A stretch of DNA of 64,000 nucleotides from positions 21,707 through 85,706 of the forward strand of contig JAATGV010000003.1 of assembly GCA_015654475.1 (NCBI GenBank). Reading direction: 5' to 3'. Source of the stretch: Actinomycetales bacterium. Lineage in GTDB: Bacteria > Actinomycetota > Actinomycetes > Actinomycetales > Microbacteriaceae. The notes below the pieces were generated by a model. The model searched no databases, was not told the DNA's origin, and saw only the letters and a list, made by a program, of their open reading frames with translations. Below, one piece after another: positions 8,150 to 17,324 of the stretch (positions are counted from its first letter, which is position 1; the number at the start of each line of letters is the position of its first letter). The position numbers and the translations under genes were made by a program.

Positions 8150-9754
8150 CTAAGGTTCGCAGGTTTTGCCCTCAGGAGGCAGGGTGCCGTCGAGAAGGAA
8201 CCCATCGACTGCTGAGACGACACAATCGCTTGCTGAGGCGCTATACGACGTGTGCTGGTAGGCGGTGACGGTGAGTAGGCGGGAGTTCGCTAGTTGCTTG
8301 TCCAGGGCCACTGCCCACGAATATGGCGTGGCCGGGTCTCCGGTCGTACCGACGATCAGGATAGGTCCGCTGCCTTCAGCGGAGACCGCCGCAGGCTCAC
8401 GAACTGGGTCCGCCGACCATCCGTTGCACATGGCAGTGCCGTCGGCATACAGGTCGCCAAGCAGGCTGCTGCCCGCACGAAACCGCGCTATGTCCTCGGT
8501 GATTTGGTCTGCCGATGTGCGTCGTGGGTAGTCGACGCACAAGACAGCATAAAAGGCGTCAATGCTGTTGTCTGCAAAACTTCCGTCGGCGTCACGAGAG
8601 TTGAACACGTCGAGTAACGCGAATGCCGACTCTGCTTTGCCTGCTTTGACATCGGTCAGCACGGTGTTGAGCACCGGCCGGTACTGCGTGCTGTACATGC
8701 AATCGACAACAACCTGAAGCAGATTCGTCACTCCGAGAACGCGACCGTCCGCGATGGTGATCGGGTCGTCGGCGCGCGCCTTGACCAACGCCATGAGCTC
8801 GTCCAGAGCCTCGTCCTGCGTGCCCGAAAGAGGGCACGTGGAGTCGTCAGCGAGGCAACTCTCGACATAGGCTCGGATGGCACCGTCAAAACCCTGCATT
8901 TGACCAACCGACAAATCGGTGATGCTCAGTGTTGGATCTTCAGCGCCATCGAACACAAACCGTGCAACCCGCTCGGGAAACAGTCCCGCGTAGGTTGTGC
9001 CAAGCAGAGTGCCATACGAGAATCCCACATAGTTGATCTTGTCTGCCCCCACTGCAGCGCGCAGAACATCGATATCGCGCGCGGCGCTGACGGTGTCAAC
9101 GTGCGCGAGCAAGCTACCGCTCAACCGCTGGCATCCTTCAGCAAATTTGGCGAACTTCGCGTTCGCAGCGGCAACATATTCGGCACTTCCGATCTGGCCC
9201 GGAATCACTCCATACACATACTCGTTTTTTTCTGCGTCGCTGTCGAAGCACGTGACCGCCGTTGAACTGCCGACACCACGGGGGTCGAAACCGACGATGT
9301 CGAAGTTCTCGATTACGTCGGCGCTGAACAAATAGCTCAACGAGTCGAAGCTATACGTGTATCCGCTACCACCTGGCCCACCCGGGTTGAAAAACAGGGT
9401 GCCCTTGGATGTCTTGGTCGCCTTATGCATACTGACTGCAATGCTGACCGGGTCGCCGTCATCGGGATGCGCATAGTCCAGCGGCACCGACACCTTTGCG
9501 CACCAGTACGAATCGTCTTGCTCGCATGGCGTCCAGGTCACCGCTTGGCCGTAGAACGAGGCCAGCTGGCTCGGCGTGCTCGAATCGGACAGTCCAGACG
9601 CAACCGTCGACTCAATGGAGCGCGGAAGAGGCGCGCAGGCCGACAACGCTATTGCCATGACAACGGCAACAGCGCCCTGGGCCAGCAGCCGAGGTAGTCG
9701 CCGCCGAGTCGTGCGCCGTGCATTCTGGCTTGGATGGATGCTCCAGATACTCAG
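8150..9754 (-). CDS. Secreted S33-type alpha/beta-hydrolase (tripeptidyl aminopeptidase-like lipoprotein), CTG start
   Basis: An alpha/beta-hydrolase of the SlpD/TAP type. NPGGPGGSG (oxyanion region) is followed by the nucleophile elbow GFSYGT (serine about residue 246), and a C-terminal TAP-like domain has the acid in GTTGDPATP and the histidine in YQHTSY. With the only conventional start (ATG at 9658) the signal peptide would be just seven residues before the lipobox LSAC. Extending in frame to a CTG at 9754 adds a basic n-region (RRTTRRRLPR) and a hydrophobic core, giving a complete lipoprotein signal peptide with the modified Cys near residue 40. AAGGAGG lies 7 nt before the CTG, which overlaps the holB stop as CTGA. 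Length 534 aa. Likely role: cleaving tripeptides outside the membrane. Confidence 0.85.
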   Translation of the reverse strand: MSIWSIHPSQNARRTTRRRLPRLLAQGAVAVVMAIALSACAPLPRSIESTVASGLSDSSTPSQLASFYGQAVTWTPCEQDDSYWCAKVSVPLDYAHPDDGDPVSIAVSMHKATKTSKGTLFFNPGGPGGSGYTYSFDSLSYLFSADVIENFDIVGFDPRGVGSSTAVTCFDSDAEKNEYVYGVIPGQIGSAEYVAAANAKFAKFAEGCQRLSGSLLAHVDTVSAARDIDVLRAAVGADKINYVGFSYGTLLGTTYAGLFPERVARFVFDGAEDPTLSITDLSVGQMQGFDGAIRAYVESCLADDSTCPLSGTQDEALDELMALVKARADDPITIADGRVLGVTNLLQVVVDCMYSTQYRPVLNTVLTDVKAGKAESAFALLDVFNSRDADGSFADNSIDAFYAVLCVDYPRRTSADQITEDIARFRAGSSLLGDLYADGTAMCNGWSADPVREPAAVSAEGSGPILIVGTTGDPATPYSWAVALDKQLANSRLLTVTAYQHTSYSASASDCVVSAVDGFLLDGTLPPEGKTCEP

Positions 9755-11040
9755 GAGACCGCCTCCTTATCGATCACGGCAGCAAGCATTGCCTCGAACG
9801 CGAGTAGGGGCGTGACGTTGCGAGTTGTTCGGGTTAGTGCTTCAGCGATGGCGTCGAGATAACCCACCAATTGAGCGGGAGTGCGTTTCGCGGCCCACGC
9901 CGTGATTTCGGGAGCTCGCTCAACGTTGATCAGCCCGTCGTTGACACCCATTCGCACGAGCAGCGCATCACGACCGACCGACTCCAAATCGAGCAGAATG
10001 CGGTCGACGCCATCCAACAAGGAGCGTTTGATAAGCCGCTTGTTGCTCTCGTCGAATGCCTTCACTTGAGCACGATATTGCGCAGGGACAGGGGCGTCGA
10101 GAGGAAGACCGAGTTGACGGAAGAACTCGCTACGATCGCGTTCCGTTCGCAACGTCGCGGCCGCCTGAGTGTCTTGTTCGGCGATCGCGACGAGATCTTG
10201 AGCACCTTTGGCAACGTGACTAGAGGAAACGATGCCGAGCAGGACGAGCACACTCGCGTCGCGCCGGGCTCGCGAATCTGCGTCGGTGGCCAAGCGCCTC
10301 GCCATGCCAATGTGGCTCTGCGCCTCGCGGGCACTTCGCATAGCTAGGGCAGGGTCGACGCCATCGGCCGTCACAATAAAATCGGCAACCTGCTCTACTG
10401 TCGGCGTCGAAAGCCGAACGGTGCGAACCCGTGAGCGAATCGTCGGAAGCATATCTGCCTCGGAAGGCGAGCACAGGATCCATATGGTGCTGGATGGCGG
10501 CTCCTCAATTGCCTTGAGCAGGACGTTGGAGGTGCGCTCGCTCATCCGATCCGCGTCCTCAATAACTTGGATTCGAAGCCTCGATATGGATGGGGACAGG
10601 TATGAGGCCGCGACGATATCTCGCACGTCATCAATCTCGATGATGACCTTCTCAGTGCGCAGCACCCGAAGATCGGGATGGTTGCCCGAGCGTGCCATCA
10701 GGCAGGATTGGCAGCTGCCGCATCCCCCATCTGGGCATAACAACGAGGCGGCGAAAGCGAGCGCAAGGTTGGACCTGCCCGAACCTGCCGGGCCAGTAAA
10801 CAACCAGGAGTGGGCTAGACGAATGTCGGAGTCAGGATCGGCCTCCGGCATGACGCGAGTCTCGTCACCAGCGGTCGGTTGCGCGAGGACTGGGGAAGCA
10901 TCGTCGGCGGAAGGGCTGTCAGCGGAAGCGTCGTCGGCGGAAGGGTCCGGCTTGCGATAACGCGCAGCGTTCGCCTCGGCAAGACGCCGCAATTGCGAAA
11001 TGATCTCGGTTTGGCCGACGAGCCCCTGCCAGACATCCAT
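9751..11040 (-). CDS. holB: DNA polymerase III subunit delta'
   Basis: A 429-residue AAA+ clamp-loader subunit. QTEIISQLRRLAEA opens the fold; Walker A is GPAGSGRS near residue 84. The zinc site CPDGGCGSCQSC is near 107, and VLLKAIEEPPSSTIWILCS marks sensor 1. A low-complexity acidic linker (residues about 33-60) with repeated ADDAS/SADS units separates the first helix from Walker A; it is encoded by near-identical short repeats at about 10888-10945, so its length may vary between strains. It follows tmk (54-bp gap) and overlaps the peptidase start. Confidence 0.93.
   Translation of the reverse strand: MDVWQGLVGQTEIISQLRRLAEANAARYRKPDPSADDASADSPSADDASPVLAQPTAGDETRVMPEADPDSDIRLAHSWLFTGPAGSGRSNLALAFAASLLCPDGGCGSCQSCLMARSGNHPDLRVLRTEKVIIEIDDVRDIVAASYLSPSISRLRIQVIEDADRMSERTSNVLLKAIEEPPSSTIWILCSPSEADMLPTIRSRVRTVRLSTPTVEQVADFIVTADGVDPALAMRSAREAQSHIGMARRLATDADSRARRDASVLVLLGIVSSSHVAKGAQDLVAIAEQDTQAAATLRTERDRSEFFRQLGLPLDAPVPAQYRAQVKAFDESNKRLIKRSLLDGVDRILLDLESVGRDALLVRMGVNDGLINVERAPEITAWAAKRTPAQLVGYLDAIAEALTRTTRNVTPLLAFEAMLAAVIDKEAVS
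9762..9768 (-). promoter_or_regulatory. Ribosome-binding site deciding a CTG start
   Basis: AAGGAGG, a full Shine-Dalgarno match inside the end of holB, 7 nt upstream of the CTG at 9754. No ATG, GTG or TTG in the peptidase frame is placed to use it, because a TAA closes the frame just upstream. Confidence 0.6.
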
Positions 11041-11094
11041 GGGTGCAAGCCTAGCTGGTGCCTCAGACAGAGAACCGGCGGGCCCGCCGACGTG

Positions 11095-11751
11095 TTATTC
11101 GGGCGCTGAGGGACGCTGGTTGACACGGGGCAGCACATATTCGGCGATCTGCGTTGCGACCACATCGATTGGTCGAGTTGCGTCGATCACCACCCAGCGC
11201 TCGGGCTCGGCGGCTGCCAGCTCGCGATACTTGGCACGGACTCTGTCATGAAAGTCGTCTTTTTCGGCCTCTAATCGATCTGGGGCCCCCTTCTCGAACG
11301 CAACTCGCGCCGCGGCAACAGCAGTGGGGGCGTCGAGCAGAATAGTTATGTCTGGCAACAGGCTGTTGGTGGCCCAGAGCGAGAGGTCGCGGATTTCGTC
11401 TGGCTGCAGATCCCGGCCAGCGCCCTGGTATGCGATGGATGAGTCCAGATAGCGGTCTTGGATCACCACTGTTCCTGCAGCGAGGGCGGGACGCACAACA
11501 GTCGCAATGTGGTGTGCCCGATCCGCGGCGTAAAGCAACGCTTCTGCGCGGGGCGACACATGCTGCCCATGCAAAAGCAATTCGCGGATGCTGAGGCCGA
11601 GTTCGGTGCCACCGGGTTCGAGAGTGGTCAGCGTTCGCCGACCTGCGGCCTCTATGCGGTCGCGCAATATTTCGGATTGCGTAGTCTTGCCGACCCCGTC
11701 TCCGCCCTCAAGGGTGATGAACAGGCCGGGATACTCACGTGCGACTACCAT
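11095..11751 (-). CDS. tmk: Thymidylate kinase
   Basis: A 218-residue P-loop kinase that phosphorylates dTMP to dTDP. Walker A is EGGDGVGKTTQ at residues 15-25, the DRY/DRH equivalent is QDRYLDSSIAYQG near 105, and the LID-region sequence KGAPDRLEAEKDDFH is near 160. A longer frame runs upstream inside topA, but it only re-reads the repeat-rich topA tail; the ATG at 11751, 7 nt after the topA stop codon, fits the family. It is co-transcribed with topA and holB, a common actinobacterial arrangement. Confidence 0.94.
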   Translation of the reverse strand: MVVAREYPGLFITLEGGDGVGKTTQSEILRDRIEAAGRRTLTTLEPGGTELGLSIRELLLHGQHVSPRAEALLYAADRAHHIATVVRPALAAGTVVIQDRYLDSSIAYQGAGRDLQPDEIRDLSLWATNSLLPDITILLDAPTAVAAARVAFEKGAPDRLEAEKDDFHDRVRAKYRELAAAEPERWVVIDATRPIDVVATQIAEYVLPRVNQRPSAPE

Positions 11752-11758
11752 GGTGGGT

Positions 11759-14614
11759 TTACTCGCCGCTTGCCGCTGAGGTGGTTGCCGGGTCGGCGGG
11801 TGCCGTCTTAGTCGCCGCCTTACTCGCTGTCTTGGAAGCGGGGGGCTTCTTGGCGGCGGTCTTCGAGCTTGCGGTCTTCGAGCTTGCGGTCTTCGAGGCA
11901 GTCGATTTTGACGCGGTGGATGCGGTTCCAGTCTTTGCGGTCGTTCCCGATGCCGACTTCGCGGCCGGTTTCTTCGCGGCCGGTTTCTTGGCAGGGGCCT
12001 TTTTCGCGGCCGCACGCGCAGGTCGCTTTGCAGGTCCTTTGGCGCGTTTGATCGCGAGCATTTCGACAGCACGCTCGAAAGTGATGTCGTCGGGCGTTTC
12101 GCCCTTCGGGATTGTGACGTTGGTGACGCCATCGGTGACGTATGGCCCGAACCGGCCGTCTTTCACTTTGATGGGTTTGCCACTTACCGGATCGGCATCG
12201 AATTCTTTGAGAGCACTGCTCGCAGCACGGGCACCGTATTTCGGCTGGGCATACAACGCGACTGCTTCGTCGAGGGTCACGCTGAATATCGCGTCTTCAT
12301 TTGGCAAAGACCGCGTGTCTGCACCCTTTTTCAGGTAGGGGCCGAACCGGCCGTTCTGTGCCGTAATCGGCTCACCAGTTTCTGGATCGTCCCCGACGTG
12401 CCTTGGCAGGTTGAGCAGTTGAATGGCCTGCTCAAGACCGACTGTGACAGGATCCATGGTTTTGAACAGGGATGCGGTCGGCGCTTTCGTGCCTTTCGGC
12501 CATTCCTCACCTTCGGGAAGCACTTCGGTCACGTACGGCCCGAATCGACCGTCCTTGGCGACGACTTCGCGCCCGGTGGCCGGGTTGACTCCAAGCACCC
12601 GATTTTCTACTTCTGGGGCGTCCGCGATTTCTTGGGCGCGCTCCGCTGTCAGTTCGTCTGGCGCGAGTTCCGTCGGGACTCCGACGCGGCGCGGCTTGTC
12701 TTGATCGGGCTGAGCCACTTCGAGATATGGCCCGTATCGACCGATGCGGAGCGTGATGTCATCAGTCAACGGCACACTATTTATCTCGCGGGCATCGATC
12801 TCGCCCAGATTCTCGATGACCGAACGCAGCCCTTGCCTGTCGTCGTCTCCGAAGTAGAACCCAGAAAGCCATGCGGTTCTGTCTTCTTCGCCTGTCGCAA
12901 TATGGTCGAGGTCTGATTCCATCTCCGCCGTGAACGCGTAGTCGACGAGGTTACCGAAATGGTTTTCGAGAAGCTTGATTACCGCAAAAGCCGTCCATGT
13001 GGGAACGAGCGCCTGGCCTTTGAGTTCGACATATCCGCGATCGATGATGGTGGAAATGATGGCTGCATATGTCGAGGGACGGCCGATACCGAGCTCTTCG
13101 AGTTCCTTGACAAGGCTCGCCTCGGTGTAGCGCGCCGGGGGGTTGGTACTGTGGCCTGCCGCCTCAGCGGATGCAATTGCGAGAACGTCGCCTTGTGCAA
13201 GGTTCGGAAGCTCGTCAGCAACGGAAGAGGTTGCCGCATCTTCATCGTCGTTGCCCTCTTCGTATGCTTTCAAGAAGCCCCGAAAGGCGATGGTCGTGCC
13301 GCTGGTCGCAAACTCGGCGACGGTGCCTGTGGAGGTCGGCGCAGTGCCGATACGCACTGTGACTGTCGATCCGGTTGCATCAGCCATCTGCGACGCGACG
13401 GTGCGCTTCCAAATCAGTTTGTACAGCTTCAATTCGGTGGGGGAAAGCACTTTGGCCAGTTCTGTTGGCGAACGAAAAGTGTCGCCCGATGGCCGGATCG
13501 CCTCATGTGCCTCTTGCGCGTTCTTGGCCTTGCCTGCGTATTGCCGAGGCTTGTCCGGCACGAATTCAGCCCCGTACTTTTCGCGGGCGAACCCCCGGGC
13601 AGCCGTGACTGCCTGCTGCGATAGCGTCGGCGAATCGGTTCGCATGTAGGTGATGTATCCGTTTTCGTAGAGGCTCTGAGCAACACTCATGGTTTGGCGC
13701 GCGGTGAACTTGAGTTTGCGGCCTGCCTCCTGCTGCAGCGTTGAGGTGGTGAATGGGGCGGCAGGTCGGCGCGTGTACGGCTTTGTCTCGACGGAGAGCA
13801 CCGTGCCGGTCAGGTCTTCGTCGGTGAGTTGATCTGCGAGCGCGGTCGCCTCCGCCTCGGTGAGTACATGAACGGATGACTTCAGCGTGCCTTTGTCGTC
13901 GAAGTCGCGGCCGGTCGCGGTTTTGGCTGCGTTATAACTGACGAGTTTCGTTTCGAATGGTGCTGCGTCGTCAGAATCGCGAAAGTTGGCCGTGATATCC
14001 CAGTATTGGGCCGCCACAAATGCACGCCGTTCCCGCTCGCGTTCCACAACCAGCCGGGTGGCGGCGGATTGCACACGGCCTGCGGAAAGACCGGGGCCGA
14101 CTTTGCGCCATAGCACCGGTGACACTTCGTAGCCGTAGAGCCGGTCGAGGATACGCCTGGTCTCTTGAGCGTCGACTAGCGCCTCGTCGATGTCGCGGGT
14201 GTTTTGTTCGGCTTCGCGAATTGCGTCGCGGGTGATCTCGTGAAATACCATGCGATGCACAGGAACATGAGGTTTGAGCACCTGTAGCAGGTGCCAGGCA
14301 ATTGCCTCGCCTTCGCGATCACCATCAGTTGCGAGATATAGCTCGCTTGCGTGAGAGAGCGCCTTTTTGAGTTCGGCAACGGTACGTTTTTTTGCCTCGG
14401 ACACCACGTAATACGGTTCGAAACCGCCTTCGACATCGACAGAGAACTTGCCGAGACTGCCCTTTTTGAGTTCAGGGGGCAGGTTTTTGGGCTCGATCAA
14501 GTCACGGATGTGCCCAACTGACGCGTGCACCTCAAAGTCGTCGCCTAGGTACTTGCCAATCGTTTTCGCCTTTGCCGGCGACTCGACGATGACGAGTTTC
14601 TTGAGGCCTGCCAC
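11759..14614 (-). CDS. topA: DNA topoisomerase I
   Basis: A 951-residue type IA topoisomerase that relaxes negative supercoils. The TOPRIM domain starts at LVIVESPAKAKTIGKYL and includes the acidic DGDREGEAIAWHL triad. The active-site tyrosine is Y323 in GYITYMRTDSP. The C-terminal third holds repeated domains with the pattern GRFGPYV, and the last 80 residues are a Lys/Ala/Ser/Thr-rich tail (KKPAAKKPAAKSASG and similar), typical of actinobacterial TopA and expected to bind DNA. The start is GTG at 14614, with AGGAG 4 nt upstream; a longer frame to 14704 lacks a ribosome site and family similarity. Confidence 0.96.
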   Translation of the reverse strand: MAGLKKLVIVESPAKAKTIGKYLGDDFEVHASVGHIRDLIEPKNLPPELKKGSLGKFSVDVEGGFEPYYVVSEAKKRTVAELKKALSHASELYLATDGDREGEAIAWHLLQVLKPHVPVHRMVFHEITRDAIREAEQNTRDIDEALVDAQETRRILDRLYGYEVSPVLWRKVGPGLSAGRVQSAATRLVVERERERRAFVAAQYWDITANFRDSDDAAPFETKLVSYNAAKTATGRDFDDKGTLKSSVHVLTEAEATALADQLTDEDLTGTVLSVETKPYTRRPAAPFTTSTLQQEAGRKLKFTARQTMSVAQSLYENGYITYMRTDSPTLSQQAVTAARGFAREKYGAEFVPDKPRQYAGKAKNAQEAHEAIRPSGDTFRSPTELAKVLSPTELKLYKLIWKRTVASQMADATGSTVTVRIGTAPTSTGTVAEFATSGTTIAFRGFLKAYEEGNDDEDAATSSVADELPNLAQGDVLAIASAEAAGHSTNPPARYTEASLVKELEELGIGRPSTYAAIISTIIDRGYVELKGQALVPTWTAFAVIKLLENHFGNLVDYAFTAEMESDLDHIATGEEDRTAWLSGFYFGDDDRQGLRSVIENLGEIDAREINSVPLTDDITLRIGRYGPYLEVAQPDQDKPRRVGVPTELAPDELTAERAQEIADAPEVENRVLGVNPATGREVVAKDGRFGPYVTEVLPEGEEWPKGTKAPTASLFKTMDPVTVGLEQAIQLLNLPRHVGDDPETGEPITAQNGRFGPYLKKGADTRSLPNEDAIFSVTLDEAVALYAQPKYGARAASSALKEFDADPVSGKPIKVKDGRFGPYVTDGVTNVTIPKGETPDDITFERAVEMLAIKRAKGPAKRPARAAAKKAPAKKPAAKKPAAKSASGTTAKTGTASTASKSTASKTASSKTASSKTAAKKPPASKTASKAATKTAPADPATTSAASGE

Positions 14615-14715
14615 GATTCTCCTCACATAGCGAACATGCTGCCTATTTTTTGACGGCATGCATCGTTGCGAAACAATACACGATGCCGTCCCGACATTAC
14701 ACACTGTCGCGGAGG

Positions 14716-15069
14716 TTAGGGCGACAGCGACGATGGTCCAGCCCGTGAAGATGATTGGAACACACCTATTCCGGCGTCGTCAATTACCGCAACCGTGGCG
14801 GCAGGCCCTTCGAGTTCGCACGATAAGACTGATACCCGGTTTTGGGCGGCGACAATGCCGGCGGCATCGCAGGGAGCCATCCCTGGGACGAGACCAGCGA
14901 GGGCATCAGCTGCGGCTAATGCCGCCTGATCGGCGATGCTAGCCACGATGGCTGCCCGACCCACGGCTGAGCCGAGGGACAGCAGCGCCGCAAGGAGCAC
15001 GCAAGCGAGCGAGGCACCCCCAACGAGAGTGATCACCGCAGAACCGGCCTCCTTCTTGTGGTCGCTCAT
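14716..15069 (-). CDS. Rv3654c-like pseudopilin-type protein of the Tad cluster
   Basis: A 117-residue protein with a short charged N-terminus (MSDHKKEAGSA), one long hydrophobic helix (about residues 12-40) and an Ala-rich extracytoplasmic part containing two cysteines. This matches the helicase/secretion-neighbourhood TadE-like family (Rv3654c in M. tuberculosis) in size and in being last in the Tad cluster. The ATG at 15069 overlaps the previous gene's stop as ATGA, which fixes the start. The role is inferred to be a minor pseudopilin or assembly factor. Confidence 0.8.
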   Translation of the reverse strand: MSDHKKEAGSAVITLVGGASLACVLLAALLSLGSAVGRAAIVASIADQAALAAADALAGLVPGMAPCDAAGIVAAQNRVSVLSCELEGPAATVAVIDDAGIGVFQSSSRAGPSSLSP

Positions 15070-15464
15070 GCCCCGACATTCAACGAACATACGGTGACCG
15101 GCGACAGCGAGACCCCCGACAGAATCGAGTCGAGCATTCGCGTCTTGACGGTAACGCACGCGGTCTCCCCGTGGGTCTCGACGCTGATTTGCGCGTCGAG
15201 ACCCGAATTCTCCACGATGCGATCAAGTTCCGCAGCCGTCTCGCCAACGGCTGCGGAACGCGCCAAGCCGCTGGCAAGTGTTGCCGACCTGACGAGTTGA
15301 ACCGTCGCAAGCGCGGTAGCAATAATCGCAGCAAGAATCACTACGACCGCGGGCATCACCATCGCGAGTTCTGCTGCTGCTGCGCCCCGATCTCCGAGCT
15401 TGCTGAGGTGACGCATGCGTACTCGCGGCACACTGCACCGAAGATTTCTACGGGGTGAGCGCAT
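15066..15464 (-). CDS. TadE-family pseudopilin
   Basis: A TadE-like protein of up to 132 residues. The core GDRGAAAAELAMVMPAVVVIL is the TadE signature: a small-residue patch before a single membrane helix with the conserved Glu. The remainder is a periplasmic domain with two cysteines. The start is uncertain: ATG at 15464 overlaps the DUF4244 gene by 17 bp, and ATG at 15416 would remove 16 basic residues; neither has a strong ribosome site. Its stop overlaps the next start (ATGA). Confidence 0.83.
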   Translation of the reverse strand: MRSPRRNLRCSVPRVRMRHLSKLGDRGAAAAELAMVMPAVVVILAAIIATALATVQLVRSATLASGLARSAAVGETAAELDRIVENSGLDAQISVETHGETACVTVKTRMLDSILSGVSLSPVTVCSLNVGA

Positions 15465-15789
15465 CCCGAACCAGATTCGTCAGTATTTCGCGCACCTCGT
15501 CGCCTTTGAGAATGACCACGAGTAGCCCTGCAAACCCCACCGCTGCCATCGTGGCGATCGCATATTCGGCTGTCTCAGCACCCCGGTCGCTCAGCACAAG
15601 CCTCGCGAGTGTCGAGTAGCCGCGCGGTCGGCTCAACCCTGCGACTCGGCCGCGTCCTGGTTCGCGCCGTGTTTTCTGCTTCTGTCGCCCCTTCGTCGTT
15701 GCCTTCACTTTCGCCTCTATCGTTGCCCTCGCCACGAATAGTTCCCCTATCGCGTCTATCCCGCTCTGCCAAGTGCGTTTTGCCTTCAT
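15448..15789 (-). CDS. DUF4244 protein (Flp-type pilin candidate)
   Basis: About 113 residues with the C-terminal DUF4244 core: LSDRGAETAEYAIATMAAV then a hydrophobic helix and the tail REILTNLVRDAL. This is the Flp/TadE-type G-x-x-x-x-E-Y-A processing region, so it is the likely major pilin of the cluster. The start at 15789 (MKAKRTW) has GGAGG about 9 nt upstream. The N-terminal 60 residues are unusually long and basic (KATTKGRQKQKTRR) for this family, and an internal start nearer the core is possible. Confidence 0.78.
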   Translation of the reverse strand: MKAKRTWQSGIDAIGELFVARATIEAKVKATTKGRQKQKTRREPGRGRVAGLSRPRGYSTLARLVLSDRGAETAEYAIATMAAVGFAGLLVVILKGDEVREILTNLVRDALTP

Positions 15790-15957
15790 CTTCCGACACC
15801 TCCACTCTGCGGGTGCGCCCCATGCGCTCCCAACCTGGATATCCATCATCTGAAATCGGCTGCTCGAGCGAGGCCGATTTTGCCATTTTCTGAATGGATG
15901 CGCACGAGGACCAGGCTGTGAAAAAGAGGAGGTCGACCGCGGCCACATCCCCACCAT

Positions 15958-17031
15958 TCACCAGCCTCCCCATAGAGAGATGACCGCAGGGACGATGCCG
16001 GCAAGCAAAAAGGCAGGTAGATCGCATACCGCGAGTGGGGTGAGCTGTCTGCCTTCCAGGGCGACTGCGCGCGCCAACGCAATGGAGTGGCCCGCACGAC
16101 GAAGTCGATCGCTCTCAGCAATTAGCAGACTCCCAATCGGTGCACCGACATCTGCCGAGAGAGCCGTCACTTCAGCAACGACGCGAACGCCCATGCCGAT
16201 GTCGATGAGTGTGCTCGCTGACGCACTCTTGCGTGTGGAGTCGGAACTGCTCGCGACTCGTGCCGCCATGCCAAGTGTTTCCTGGGTACCATCGCCTCGG
16301 CTCTTGGCCGCCGTCTCGGCGAGTTTCCCTGAATGTGTCCTGGCGAGCGCCTCACGCGCACATTCGATCGCAACACGGACAGCTACACCCGCTTCGACGG
16401 CAACAGCAACAAGGCGAACGAACAGGGCACCCTCGTCGCTGCCGCGCGTTGCCTGAACGACCATCCGCGCGCGCCAGGCATGCGACCATATCGACAACAA
16501 ACCTGCGAGCCCAATGCACATTGCAGCTATGGGGCTACGCGCAAATGCCGAGAACACATCGAACCCAAGGATGGCAACAAGGCCAAGCCCGGCCACGGGA
16601 AGCAGCGAGAGCACCCGCCCAGTCAGTTGCGCCGAGGCGATCGATCGCTCGACTTGCCGAAGTTGCTCCACCCGGTCCACCGCAAGCAACGCGCTCTCAG
16701 CGAGAACCCGCCCGACCGGAGCGCCACAAACCTCAGCCACTCTCCACAGCGCCGCGATCTCCGTCCAACCTTGCCGGTCTGCCGCCGACATGCCGCCACG
16801 CGCATATGGGAGTACCTCGCCATGCGTCATCTGCACCGCACCCATGATGCGCTCAGAGATGGCCCTGCTGGCTGGGCCGAGAACAACACGCGAGACGATC
16901 GGATCTTGCGGATATTTTCGTGACAAGGCCTGCCAGGCTAACTGCGGGCCCACCCCCGCTTCGATCAGAGCGACAAGGCTGAGCGCAATCATGGCGAAGT
17001 CCGCAGGCTTGCCTTTGCGGACAGGAATCAT
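15958..17031 (-). CDS. Tad inner-membrane platform protein, apparent TadB-TadC fusion
   Basis: A 357-residue membrane protein. Two T2SSF-like segments are visible: LSLVALIEAGVGPQLAWQAL near residue 17 and LVAVAVEAGVAVRVAIECA near 215, each followed by hydrophobic helices (LLPVAGLGLVAILGFDVF; LPAFLLAGIVPAVISLW). M. tuberculosis uses two proteins here (Rv3658c and Rv3657c), so this looks like a fusion or single-gene version. ATG at 17031 is chosen; the frame stays open another 85 codons upstream, but that sequence is low-complexity and lacks family features. It would anchor the TadA ATPase at the membrane. Confidence 0.8.
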   Translation of the reverse strand: MIPVRKGKPADFAMIALSLVALIEAGVGPQLAWQALSRKYPQDPIVSRVVLGPASRAISERIMGAVQMTHGEVLPYARGGMSAADRQGWTEIAALWRVAEVCGAPVGRVLAESALLAVDRVEQLRQVERSIASAQLTGRVLSLLPVAGLGLVAILGFDVFSAFARSPIAAMCIGLAGLLSIWSHAWRARMVVQATRGSDEGALFVRLVAVAVEAGVAVRVAIECAREALARTHSGKLAETAAKSRGDGTQETLGMAARVASSSDSTRKSASASTLIDIGMGVRVVAEVTALSADVGAPIGSLLIAESDRLRRAGHSIALARAVALEGRQLTPLAVCDLPAFLLAGIVPAVISLWGGW

Positions 17032-17269
17032 GTGATCGGACCTTGCGTAACCAGACGTCCCACGGTTATGCACCACGCAGCTAAGCGGCGCACGGCTAAG
17101 CAGCGCACGGCTAGGCACTGCGCCGCCTGCAACCGACGTGCCCGAAAAGGGGCCATCATCGAGTACCCAGCGACCAGCGCGCACGCCGGGCCGATCGAAT
17201 TCCACCGAGAATCGTGTAAAAACTCCACCAGAGGCTAGAGCGCAAGCCGAGCAGACCTCGCGCCCTGTC

Positions 17270-17312
17270 CACACCCACACCCACACACTCGCACTCGCAC
17301 TCGCACTCGCAT
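17270..17312. repeat. Hexanucleotide microsatellite between tadA and tadB/C
   Basis: Two or three ACACCC units followed by about four CACTCG units, inside the 293-bp gap between tadA and the platform gene. Next to it, at about 17085-17120, is a degenerate tandem of GCGCACGGCTAAGCA. The rest of the 17032-17324 gap shows no supported gene. Confidence 0.75.
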
Positions 17313-17324
17313 CGAGTTCGCGTC

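Noticed and set aside
11752..12132. Upstream extension of tmk
   Set aside because: It re-reads the repeat-rich 3' end of topA in another frame; the ATG at 11751 fits the kinase family.
17032..17286. Extra 85 codons upstream of the Tad platform protein
   Set aside because: Begins in the microsatellite (W-V-W-V-W), contains tandem-repeat peptides, and lacks TadB features.
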